From contig VZRR01010904.1 of NCBI GenBank assembly GCA_013398015.1, positions 1,015,388 to 1,079,387 on the forward strand: DNA of 64,000 nucleotides. The letters are read 5' to 3'. Shown in pieces: positions 13,995 through 23,701 of the stretch. A program made the position numbers and the translations under genes. The notes under the pieces were generated by a model that saw only the letters and a list, made by a program, of their open reading frames with translations, made no database searches and had not been told where the DNA came from. How positions within the stretch are numbered: the stretch's first letter is position 1; each line of letters opens with the position of its first letter. This DNA comes from Oreocharis arfaki (taxonomy: Eukaryota > Chordata > Aves > Passeriformes > Paramythiidae).

Positions 13995-14006
13995 AATAAA
14001 AATAAA
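13995..14006 (+). promoter_or_regulatory. FGF14: Candidate distal polyadenylation signal of FGF14 (tandem AATAAA)
   Basis: Two abutting AATAAA hexamers (13995-14000 and 14001-14006) are followed by TTTTTGTTC and then a GTTTGT-type GU-rich stretch about 30 nt downstream. This is the best-formed poly(A) site on the + strand between the two stop codons, and it would end FGF14 about 1.1 kb short of the ITGBL1 stop. Confidence 0.45.
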
Positions 14007-14025
14007 ATTTTTGTTCATACCACTG

Positions 14026-14350
14026 CTTTGTTTGTATTTACTGTATTAAAACTTTAATTACTTTGTTGACATTGTCCAGACATCTTTGGCTGAGACCCCA
14101 GCACAGATGGTTTTTCAAGTCAGTTGACGTTCAGGTTCCCCACTTCTATGAAAGCAGTTATATTCAGTGAATTCCATGTATGGCAGGGCAATCTGTCCTG
14201 AACAGTGATTTCTAAGAGTAGACATAATTTTCATCCTAAAAGTTACTAATATAAAAATTTTTCATTTGCTTTACATGCAGGAGGCAACTGTAGATACATA
14301 GAACAGTACAACAGAAGTACATGTGAGCTGCAGAGTACATATGCAGAATA
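14026..14350. other. Gap between the convergent gene ends
   Basis: If both proposed poly(A) sites are used, only about 0.3 kb separates the two transcripts here. The sequence is AT-rich with no repeat or open frame of note. A further TGTAGATA (14289) and a minus-strand ATTAAA (+ coordinates 14053-14058) lie inside, so either transcript could extend through and overlap the other. Confidence 0.4.
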
Positions 14351-15134
14351 GGCAATCACACTTTTATATCTTTATTAGTTTCATTCCTTATGTTTCTATA
14401 GGTTATGTATTTGAAAGTATTGTAATATGTAGATTAGATACCCAACTTACTGACGTATCAACCACAGAAACTAACAGTTCTATTGTGGAAAAGGTTCCAT
14501 TCAGACATTTTGGGTCTTCAGTCTATGGGCGTCACATAACTGGACCTCAGTTACACAATTATTTGACCAAATAAAAAATCATTAATATTTTTATAGGCGT
14601 CTTTACAGTTTCTCTCAATTTATGAGCTGGTTCATAATCAGGATTGTTGGAAAGAAAAAAAAAGGGCCAAATAATGTATTTTTTGAACCCCATAAAACAA
14701 ATCAAACTAATTATTTGACAAATATTCAATTAGTGCTACTCTTCTACAGGTGTATTGTTGCATACTGATAAGGAGATGTGACAACCAAGTAAATAATGTT
14801 TCAAAAAGGGTTTTCTTATACCTTTGCCTAAGGTTGCTCAAAGAAATAGTCATTATAGGTATAATATCGGTTCCACTGAATTTACAAAAAAACTCTGGAG
14901 AAGTTCCATAGGGCCAGTATTTTATGACTTCGTCCTCTAGAGCTTGGGCTGTCCTGCTCACTTTAGTTTTCTGATGCATTTAAGGAGCAGATCCTCAAAC
15001 GTGTTCTAAGGTATTGACAACCATGTATGTGTGCATTCATGCACACCCACACCCAGACATTTCTGGAATTAAATGTCCTAGCAGCCTAAAGGAAAACAAA
15101 CAAAAAACCTCTCCTCGATCTTTGACGTCTTTCA
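14351..15134 (-). other. ITGBL1: ITGBL1 3' UTR (probable)
   Basis: This sequence follows the ITGBL1 stop on the minus strand. It is AT-rich, unique-looking and has no in-frame extension of the gene. A minus-strand AATAAA at 14371-14376 is the first good signal, giving a UTR of about 0.75-0.8 kb. Open frames seen here on either strand are short and unsupported. Confidence 0.5.
14371..14376 (-). promoter_or_regulatory. ITGBL1: Candidate polyadenylation signal of ITGBL1
   Basis: TTTATT on the + strand reads AATAAA on the gene strand. Downstream on that strand comes AAAGTGTGATTG, a short GU-containing element. No other AATAAA was seen between it and the stop codon. Confidence 0.4.
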
Positions 15135-15226
15135 TTAAGGGTATTCTCTCCCCAGCCAGATTTCACAAGCATTTCCATTCCATCCTTCCCAGCACTCACA
15201 ATTTCCACAGCTACAAACACCGTTAC
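15135..15226 (-). CDS. ITGBL1: ITGBL1 terminal exon (last EGF-like half-repeat and stop)
   Basis: ITGBL1 is a secreted protein built from about ten integrin-type EGF repeats, resembling the cysteine-rich stalk of beta integrins but lacking the headpiece, transmembrane and cytoplasmic parts. It is linked to matrix, cartilage and bone biology. On the minus strand this exon opens with GT, completing a glycine codon, then reads NGVCSCGNCECWEGWNGNAC and ends EIWLGREYP before TAA (15135-15137). The CxCxxCxC pattern and the GW-NG-AC motif match the known C-terminus closely; from memory human has WLGSEYP. The acceptor is TTCTATTCTAG. The 92 nt comprise two bases, 29 codons and the stop. Confidence 0.96.
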
Positions 15227-16745
15227 CTAGAATAGAATGAATAAAGGGCAATTATCATAATTGAAATGTACTACATTAAAATGTGTTTTATGGGAAGTAA
15301 AAAGCTATGCTAAAGTAGTTGCATTGTTCCTTTATTGTTCCCCTACCCCTTTTTCCTTTGGAAGGAAGCGATTACTGTACCATTGCATTAAGAAGCCACT
15401 CCACACCTATACTTACAAGGCATTAATAGCACGTTCTCAATCATTCCATCAGCAGTACTGCAAATATTGTAACCGTGTATGGTGTAGTGTAATTGTGTAC
15501 ACCAGTGTTTGTACCCAGCTGGTGAGGCTTAAGTGTTCACACTGTGCCTCCAAGTACAAAGAAAAACAAGATTATTTTTAACTATTATTTATAAAGAAAA
15601 ATTCATTAAAAGCTACCAATAGAATAGCAAAAAAACCATGACTTTGAATATGAAAAGCTTTAAACCTAAAATCTCAGAAGTGCTATACAAATAAATCCTA
15701 TCTCAAACTCTCTATTAAGTGAAAAATGTCTTGGCCCTATTTTGAAGCAGGGAAACATTTAGTACTGAGACCCATATATTAATTTTATTTAAACATTTTT
15801 TATGACTCTTTGCTGCTCGGCTTGAGACTTCTATAGCCTTTTTATCTATGTAAACTCCTCTTCCTTCTGACTTTATGAAGATCCATGATTAGCCATTAGA
15901 GCTGCTGATAAGGCTTCTGTTGCTGCTTTACTGGCTACTTGCCTCCAGAAAATGACCCTTGCTAACAGGGCTAGCTGGGAAGACACAATTTACTAGTGTC
16001 AGCCTTCCCACTCTCACTCTAATCGGCTTGCAGAGTTCTTCCACATCTAATAATTGCTCAGCAAAGATTTTCTAAAATTAAGATTTGTAACAGGAAGCAG
16101 CCAGTGAGTTAATTTAGCAATTCCCATGCTGCTTCTTGTCACCATGTTTGTCATGGGGGTTTGTTGGCAGCCTGCCCATTTCTATCGACATCTGCCACCT
16201 GCATATTCAGACAACGTTAAGGTGAAGCTGCTTGAATCATTTACAATCACTTCATAAGAAAAGCTACCAGGTATTCTAGCCTCCCACTGACAACTGTCTG
16301 ATTGCTAGGAAGCTCTGTTAACCCACACAACTATGCCCCTAACCCTCCAGGGATCATCAGACAAGTGAATTTTGTCTGTGACTTAAATGCATTACACACA
16401 TGTAACGTCCAGTAAAAGAACAAAGGCTAAGAAAACCTAATGATCATAATGCTGACACTGTGTCCTTTGCCAAAACCCAGTAACTTCTAGTCTGTTAGAG
16501 TGAGAATTGTTGATGGGTTCCATAGCTGGCTTACTTATTTAAATTCATACTCAGGCTTTTAACTGTTGTTTTGAAACCTTAAGTTGATCATCGCTCTGCA
16601 TGAAGAAACAATTATAGCAGGTTTACATAACCAGCAAATGCGCTTCCTCCACCAGTGGGGAAAGAAGAAGCTGGGCTTTGTCTAACATAATTCCCATCAA
16701 CTCAGTTTGTTTCCCGAAGCAAATAAGTGTTAGCCTGTACTGCAC
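15227..16745 (-). other. ITGBL1: ITGBL1 last intron
   Basis: This 1.5-kb intron lies between the last two ITGBL1 exons. The donor, GTGCAGTAC after ACAG, departs from the usual GTRAGT at positions 4-6 and is the weakest of the donors seen here. No transposable element was recognised. Short open frames on both strands have no support. Confidence 0.9.
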
Positions 16746-16859
16746 CTGTGCAAATGAGACCATCATGTTTGTCACAGTCTCTGTCATCGCATTCACAGAA
16801 ATCACCCGAAATGTACCATTCCTGGGGTGAACAGATGCACTTTCCACAGTGGCAGGAAC
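16746..16859 (-). CDS. ITGBL1: ITGBL1 penultimate exon (EGF-like repeat with CDDRDC motif)
   Basis: This 114-nt exon runs from phase 1 to phase 1. On the minus strand it reads, after the completed glycine codon, SCHCGKCICSPQEWYISGD and then FCECDDRDCDKHDGLICT, ending in G before the intron. The alternating CxCGxCxC and CxCDDxxC cysteine spacing is the second half of an integrin-type EGF repeat. From memory the human segment has AEE in place of PQE and EFCDC in place of DFCEC. The acceptor is TGTGATTTCAG and the donor ACAG|GTGCAG. An overlapping 74-residue open frame at 16623-16847 is in a different frame and is a shadow of this exon. Confidence 0.96.
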
Positions 16860-19722
16860 CTGAAATCACAAAAATTATTACTTACAGTCGAAGAGTACTG
16901 GCACATTCAGGCTAGAAAATAACAACCCAAGTCACACATGTTCACACACACGCACATGTGCATGCGCACAAAATTGCTGTCAAAGAGGCTGTTGCATAAA
17001 AGAAAATAATCAAGCTAAAAGCCTTTTGAATGAAAAGATTCTTTTGGCATGAGCTAGAGTATGGTGAGATGTTACTACTAATGATCTCATCCTTCTATTT
17101 CACTTAATCAGGACTCACATTTTGAAGCTTTCTTTTGGTTTCAGAGACTTACAATCAGGGCTTCTCTTCCAGTAACTTCATTTTTTTTTTTTTTGCTAGC
17201 AAAGCTCAAATTGTCCCTGACCCATTGATACTGAAGGCAATAAAATCACACCCAGGAAGAAATTAGTCCTCATCTAAAGCTTTTAGGGGTGAGTTCACAG
17301 AAGACCAGCAGTGCCCAAGACTAGTATCTGTACACCTCCAAAATCCTCATCACCACAAATGAAGCTTCTCCACCTCTCATGGAATTACCAAATATTTCCC
17401 TAGATCAGAACGAGTTTGTGCATGTAATGGCAGCTCGGCAACTGGCTCATTCCTGCAGTGTACCCAAATGCTCCTTGTTGGGACATGCTGCTCTCCTTCT
17501 CCCCAAGGATGTCAGGCCATACACTCGCAGGCAAAGGAGGACTCTATGGTCAAATTCAGGTGACACCATAACCCACGGTGCATCAGAAACCTCCCTTTAA
17601 GACTCTGAGACATCCTTACCCTCAGGAGAAGGTTCATGGCTCTGAATCCTGGAAAGTGACAAGTGCCCCCAAATAATCATGTGTCAGGAAGCCTGCAGCC
17701 TGAGAAGTGTGTGAGAGAGGCTTTTCTGCAACTAGAAATGCCACAAGGAGATGGTAATTCCTCCTGAATGATTCCAACAATTGGATTAAGAGACTTGGCT
17801 TTTACAGATCCCATCTTCAGCAGCCTGGCCCTATGGAGATTACAGACTTGTAAACACTGAGGTGGGGAACTTAGTAACTGCTAAGCAAAAATCTGTTTGT
17901 GGATCTAGCCCTAAGAAGGGGTTACTGCAGAAATCAATGTTGAAAAGATAAAATAAACCCCAAATAAATTATAGCAAAAGAGGCATGCAAAATTTTCAAC
18001 TATGAGGGGCAGAGTAAAAGAAAAAATGTCACCAAAGAAGCAGTTGACCTTTTGCATAAGATGCTTATAAATGAGTTAAATGCACTTGAAAATCCTAGCC
18101 TCCTGCAATATTTCCAGAGTGATTCCATTAAAAAGTCACCAATGTGTTTAATGCATTTTTAAAGGAAAAAATATATAGACGGAAGCTTGGTTATGTCAGA
18201 ATATAACCTATACAGAATTTATGGGTTATTTCACAGGGCCTGAGCCAAAGCCTATAAAATTATGCTTTTCCATCTTTCCAGTTCTTTCAGTGACCTCTGA
18301 ATAAAATCCATAGTAATAATCCTAATACTCTTAAAAAAAAAAAATTGCATCGGTTGATATCAACTGATTTTCCATTGCTTTACCCACAAATACTGAAGCT
18401 TAATTCTTGAAAACTTCAGAACCCCCTCAGCAGAGTACCTAATTTTTAATTAAATATGCAATTTAATGCTTATTTTAAATGCACAAAAACGAACTCATTG
18501 CCTAATTTTAGGGAAATGCTTTTTAACTTGTAACATATGGAACATGTAAATATATTCAGGAAGAGCTAGTGATTAGAACATTCGAGGATGGAAGTATTTG
18601 ATTAAGCATCTACTTTTTCTGTGAGTTCTGAGTATTGCTTACTGAGCCACTGGCATATAAAACACTGACATTCCCTACAAGGATCAAAAATGTTGTTGTA
18701 TAAAGAGGCAGTGGAGGATTGCATACATATCACAAGGTTGCTCTGTAAGAGATACACTAAGACATACTTGAGGGTAATTTAAACCAAATACCTCTGTTTA
18801 TACAAATTGCAAGGTACTGACATCTGAAAATAATGAAGAATATGATGAGCATTTTAGTGAAATTAAAGCAGTTATTAAGAGTGTTACAGTGTAAGAAGCC
18901 TGAAGTGATTCTTTATAAGCAAGCACTGATGCTTCTACTGAGGGATGCCCACAGTGTTTAAAACTGTTTTGCAGAAGATACAGCAAATTTAACACCAAGC
19001 CAACCAAGGAAGATAAGGCTCCAAAATACAAAATCTGTTAGGGAAATGAATGTATTGAGTCTTTTCCCTGAACAGGGCATGCTGCTCTGGGAGCCTCCTC
19101 AGTTTAATTGAGTCTAATGAGTTGCAGGGTGTTTCCTGGGATCCCAGCCAGATCCTCTCAGATGGGATTTGGCTCATTACCTTGCCCACATCCTGCACCA
19201 TTACAGTCACCATGTACAGCCCTATCTTTACTGGTAGGGAGGCAACAGTGTGGTGGGTGTTGCTGTTTTCCTTGGGAAGAGCTTTTGCTACAGGTGGCAC
19301 AGTGAGTGAGCCAAGATTCTGAAAACAACCTAGGAATGTGGATGCCCAACTTTGCTTATATTAGCAGAGTGCAATTTTCTGATAGTGTTCAGCAGTTATC
19401 TGCTGAAAACCAGGACTCCTCACAGTCTATTAAAACCTACATACAGAAACTCAACCTATCCTCAGTCCATTATAGCACTTGCATATCCTGGCTAGGTTTC
19501 CAACAAAAATGCAATTACCACCATTAGTGCACAGGTTTGAAATTGAAACTTTTCTTTGACCAGTAGTCATTATTTGCTTCTCACTGTAATAACTGGTGAA
19601 AGAACAATTTGCCATTTTGGCTCCTGGGTAGTGCTTCAGGAGCTATGAACAGTGTTTTAAAGTATGAGTATCCAGTAAGACATGATTTCCAGATACGTAT
19701 CTTAGGATCAAGAATAGATTTG

Positions 19723-19860
19723 CCAAAAAAACCCAAACCCACCACCCCTCCCCCCAAAAAAAAGAAAACAAAAAACCACCAAAAAACCAACCAACCAACC
19801 AAAAAAAACCAAAACAAAAACAAAAACAGCAAAAAAAATCAAAACCAAAAATCCAAAGCA
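19723..19860. repeat. A/C-rich low-complexity tract
   Basis: Almost only A and C on the + strand, with CCAAAA, CCAACC and CAAAAA units and a CCCCTCCCCCC core near 19745-19755. It gives spurious Lys/Pro/Gln-rich and, on the other strand, Phe/Gly/Trp-rich open frames. No terminal structure of a mobile element is visible. Confidence 0.9.
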
Positions 19861-20205
19861 TAACAACAAAAGTTATAATCAATAAGATTAATTAGACTGC
19901 CTTTGCCTGTGATCCCAATCCTGCTCAGAGAAGAACAGGAGACAGTAGCGTTCTTGGATCTTTACTGACCACACACTACTGAAGATATCTTATGGAGGTA
20001 ATTTCTCTGCTGGGACAGGCACTTACTTGTGAGTTGCTGCTCTTATAATAGAGCTGCTGTTGCATTTAATTTGACACAGCTTTTTTATATAGACTGTCCT
20101 TAAGGCAACCTTCCATGACAGTGGAAACTAATACGCGTTCAGAGGCCAAAGAAACTTAACTAAAAGAAAAAAATCCCACCACTATTGCTGAATATGGATT
20201 TAGGG

Positions 20206-20498
20206 TCACAGAATCACTTTAGGGTAAAGTTGGAAAGGACAACAGTGGGATCATCTGATCCAACCTCCCTGCTGAAGCAGGGTCTTCCTAGAGCACATCA
20301 AGGAGGATTGCCTCCAGACAGTTCTTGAATATCTCCAGTTAGGGAGACTCCACAGCCGCTCTGGTCAGTCTGTTCCAATGCTCAGTCACCCACACAGTAA
20401 GAAGTCCTTCCTCATACTCAGGTGGAACTTCCTGTGCATCATCTTCTGCCTGTTGCCTCTCGTTTTACTGCTTGGCACCACTGAGAAGAGGCTGTCAT
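20206..20498 (-). mobile_element. CR1 retrotransposon, 3' fragment
   Basis: Reading the + strand, it opens with CACAGAATCAC and continues with the CR1 signature of GGAAAGGAC, the ATCTGATCCAACCTCC box and TTCCTCATACTCAGGTGGAA, ending near CACTGAGAAGAGGCTGTCAT. This is the reverse complement of a CR1 3' end, so the element lies on the minus strand. It is 5'-truncated, as usual. A 135-codon minus-strand open frame (20386-20793) is partly this element and partly chance. Confidence 0.88.
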
Positions 20499-22203
20499 AG
20501 GAAATAATTCCCATAGGAAGTAAAGGCTGTTTAAAAGAGCTACTACCTAGAAAATCTGGGCTTTTGGAACCTCCTTCCATACAGCCATGTTTAAAAGCAT
20601 GAGCTGCCTGCTGCTGATTACAATCTAGAGCACCTTTCAGGCTGCTACAGAGTACATCAGTGGCCAGATCCCAAACCATGCCCTGGTGGCATAGCCAAGA
20701 GAGGGAAAAATCCTTGGTATTTCTGCAAATTCCTAATGGATTATGTACTTCCAAAGCCTCAAAGTAAATTGTACCCATGATACACACGTTCAAAGCTAAT
20801 TTTTCACACAGTAAGACCCACAGGCTAGAATAAATAGCTCTCAGCCATCCTTAGAAAAAGGTAGCAGATAATATGAATATTTTAAAAATCAACGTAATTT
20901 TTCATGTTTATATTTATATAGAATCTTACATAGTGCATTTTATTGATACCAAGCATATTCCCTCACCACCACGGTTTATATAAAAATACCTCAGTGGGGC
21001 ACACATTAAGAGAAAAAAAGTTAACTTCTGCAGTAAAACAGAGTAATTTCCGTTTCTCCAGTAACTCACTGTCCTCTTACACATATACTAATTTAAAGAT
21101 AGTCCCATCTGGAAAAAATAGAGAAACAGTGCCAGTTTCTCATTTTTTATGGCATTGCATCAACTGAGGGGAAAAAAAACCAAAATAAAACGAAATTGTG
21201 CAATAGGCGAGAATTTTGATAAGTGATAATACAGATGGATGAAGGCTTGGCTGGAAACCCCATTTAAATTTCCTTTGCACTGAAATAAAAGTTAGCAAAG
21301 GGAAAACTGGAAATCTGCCTGATGTAGAAGGTTCCTAACTGTTTTTTTCCAGCTGGCAGACTTCTTTCCTGTCTATGCAAGGGACATACAAGTATAGGAA
21401 ATGGGACACAGAGTCTGGATTGAGTGCATTCTAGCCTCCAACCAGCCTCTTTTTTGTCTATTCTCTTTCAGACATATTATATACAAAAATAGGCAATTTG
21501 CTCTATGGGGGAGCTAAAAAGCCCTCTTTCCATTAATGCAATTTCCTAGCCTGAAAGACTGCAAGGTAAGAACCTCAGAGAACAATTTCAGATAATTATC
21601 AAGATTTTCTAACTTTTATTCTTCCCTGTGGCAAATTTTAGAGCTGAACTGAAGCTGATGCAACCATCTGAATGAAAATTAGCAAATGAGAAAGTTTGTA
21701 GGACTCATTTGTGGGGGTTGCAAGCATCTACTTTTCCTTTGCAGGTATAGTGAGGAGCAGAGTGATTAAGGATACCGAATGTTGCTTTTAAACATTCTCC
21801 TCCACTTACTGTTGTCCAATATATTACATTTGCCATCTTGCCCACTAGAGTGTTGCTGTGGGTAGTGCCCTTTTCCCCCAAAATGGAAGGAGCACTAACA
21901 GTTAGTTTATAATGTGCAGCTGTTCCACACAGACCATCAGCTAAACACATAGAGGAAATTACACGCTACTAACAAATTGCATAGGAGAGCAGCGCTGCTG
22001 AACGTGCATGGCTGGGGTGGGTGTCTGACAAAATGGATGTAAGTGCATTATGGAGCCAAATATAACATCCTTTTAATAATGAGTGCCTTTGAAAGAGAGG
22101 GTTACTAAAAAACAACCCCCTGCCATGCACATTAGCCTTCCAGAACGTGACTATTTTCCTCTGGCAGGCACTGACATAGGGTAGCTTAGCTGCCAGATCT
22201 TAC

Positions 22204-22350
22204 CCTTCCCGGAGCACAATATGCCATCCGCTGACTCGCAGAGACTTCTGCTCTCCTCCTCCGTCATGTTGCACTTCCTTGAGTGCTGGCACAACTTTCC
22301 AAACCACCCATCCTGGCAAATGCATCGGCCACATGAGCAGATACCATGGC
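22204..22350 (-). CDS. ITGBL1: ITGBL1 exon (EGF-like repeat with GWFGKLC motif)
   Basis: This 147-nt exon also runs from phase 1 to phase 1. On the minus strand it reads HGICSCGRCICQDGWFGKLC, then QHSRKCNMTEEESRSLCES, then ADGILCSGK plus one base. The eight-cysteine integrin EGF pattern and the GWFGKLCQH and KCNMTEE segments identify ITGBL1 and match human closely from memory; beta-integrin genes share the fold but not these strings. The acceptor is GTGTCATTACAG. A longer open frame (22151-22381) reads through both splice sites in the coding frame, so its ends are intronic. With its neighbours this exon forms the alternating pair of EGF half-modules typical of the gene. Confidence 0.97.
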
Positions 22351-22568
22351 CTGTAATGACACCAAGGCTGGTTATGAGCAAGACAAGGAGAAACCAGTGA
22401 CTGTGGTCACAGCTTCAGACCTCTTCAACACGAAGTGCATGCTATGGGGTAGACAAACAGATGAGTGGACAGCACAGCTTCCCAGCAGGATGGCCTTCTC
22501 CAGTTCTCTCATTCATATGTTTAACAGGGTGCCCTAGTGGTGTGCAAAAAACAACACTGGAACATTTT

Positions 22569-22612
22569 TTACTAGAGGTAAAAACCAAGCATAAATACTT
22601 TCCCATATGCTC
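22569..22612 (+). repeat. 44-bp direct repeat, copy A
   Basis: It shares 39 of 44 ungapped positions with 23575-23618, including an unbroken AGAGGTAAAAACCAAGCATA core that continues through AATACT. It lies about 220 bp upstream, in transcript sense, of the ITGBL1 exon at 22204-22350. Confidence 0.85.
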
Positions 22613-22680
22613 AAAGAAATCCTAGAACCTGGGTGAAAAATAGACTCTAGAAGCCACAATTCACACTTTAAAGNCATAGA

Positions 22681-22707
22681 GGGGAGGGGGGGGGGGGGGG
22701 GGGGGGA
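22681..22707. repeat. Poly(G) run beside an ambiguous base
   Basis: GGGGA is followed by about 21 consecutive G (22686-22706). An N sits a few bases upstream at 22674. The run can form a G-quadruplex and is a likely sequencing or assembly weak point; its exact length should not be trusted. Confidence 0.95.
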
Positions 22708-23574
22708 GATAAAATAGAATTTCTTGAGAATTATTTGTACAAAGATTAATAAAAGAATTAAAATATGTTGAATAGTAAACTGAGGAGAAAATCTGGCCAG
22801 GAAGAAGGGAAAAGTGACAATAAATACAGCCAAGAATATAGGAATGGAGAATAGAGAAAAAAAAGAAAAAGAAGTAAGAAATGTCTCCCAGCCAGAATTA
22901 CATTTTTCAGCTTTGAATAATATTTCTGCATCAGAGACAATAATTCCTTAGCTAATCTGGGAAGCAAATTATACATACCAGTGACTTTTGTCCTATCCTA
23001 CCTGCTATGCAGGCAAGGGTGTAGAAATGAAGGGACTGAGATAATTTGGGAGCAAGGGCTGGGAAGAAGGGAATAAGCAGTAGGAGTATCAGGGAAAGCA
23101 CTGAGCCATAGGATGCAGGGAAGCAAACTAGCAATTTTGTTTTTCTAATTAGTGGACTTCCTATGAGCCTCCAGTGTGACTTGATACTGTAAACTGGGAG
23201 GCAGCACTGGTAGAAGCCCAGAGGAGAGACAACCCTGGTAGTCCGCTGTAAGTGGAATTCATTCAGGTTTACTGATAGTCAAACACTTTACAAATTCTAA
23301 TTACAAAAATACTGGGAGCTCCAAAGCCTTGGAGCTGTCATTTCTGGCATCTAAAAGTTCAAAATAACTTTTGTATCCCAGACTCTATTGATCTTCGGGT
23401 TTTTTTATCATATAATCTATACACCTTTAAAGGCTCAGTAACGACGACACAGTCTTATTATGACCGTATTTCTACCCACTTCTAAAAATTGATAACTAGC
23501 AACAATAGAAGCTTGATGCTACTTGAATTTCTGCGTTAGACTGGGAGATAAGAACAACTATATGACAATCCAAA

Positions 23575-23618
23575 TTACAAGAGGTAAAAACCAAGCATAA
23601 ATACTCCCCTGTATGCTC
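23575..23618 (+). repeat. 44-bp direct repeat, copy B
   Basis: Second copy of the repeat at 22569-22612, 1006 bp away in the same orientation. A shorter third match, TTACTAGAGGTAAAAAC, occurs at 60587-60603. The 960 bp between copies A and B is not itself recognisable as a known transposon. Confidence 0.85.
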
Positions 23619-23673
23619 CTTCCAGATAGATGTCATGCAGTTGTCTACATTAATTAACTCAAATTAAGCTCGA

Positions 23674-23701
23674 AAAATGCTCTTAATATTAAGAGCATTT
23701 T
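23674..23701. repeat. Perfect 28-bp palindrome
   Basis: The half-site AAAATGCTCTTAAT is followed immediately by its exact reverse complement, with no spacer. It could extrude as a cruciform, or as a hairpin in RNA. Nearby sequence is AT-rich and unique. Confidence 0.97.

Larger units (their letters stand above)
7357..14025 (+). other. FGF14: FGF14 3' UTR (probable, long)
   Basis: This is about 6.7 kb after the FGF14 stop. It is AT-rich, lacks recognisable transposable elements and contains no splice-bounded coding sequence. It holds several AATAAA words (10447, 11269, 11685, 12102, and the pair at 13995-14006), so alternative polyadenylation is plausible. Three TGTANATA Pumilio-type motifs lie at 10553, 13363 and 13908. 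A GC-rich patch with a strong hairpin stands out at 9675-9700. The absence of repeats over this length, compared with the repeat-bearing ITGBL1 introns, suggests constraint. The true 3' end is inferred; only transcript data can fix it. Confidence 0.6.
16860..22203 (-). other. ITGBL1: ITGBL1 intron with one CR1 and an A/C-rich tract
   Basis: This 5.3-kb intron runs between the 147-nt and 114-nt exons. It carries a CR1 3' fragment (20206-20498) and a low-complexity A/C-rich tract (19723-19860). The remainder is AT-rich unique-looking sequence with a T-run at 17180-17194. Its donor is G|GTAAGATC, a good match to consensus. Open frames of 60-135 codons inside are fortuitous or repeat-derived. Confidence 0.9.

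Noticed and set aside
16623..16847. 74-codon minus-strand open frame over an ITGBL1 exon
   Set aside because: It uses a different frame from the true cysteine-rich exon and runs past the donor site, so it is a shadow.
19581..19882. Phe/Trp/Gly-rich and Lys/Pro-rich open frames, possible membrane peptide
   Set aside because: Entirely explained by the A/C-rich low-complexity tract.
20386..20793. 135-codon minus-strand open frame
   Set aside because: Its C-terminal part is the CR1 fragment read in sense and the remainder is unrelated flanking sequence, so it is not a gene.
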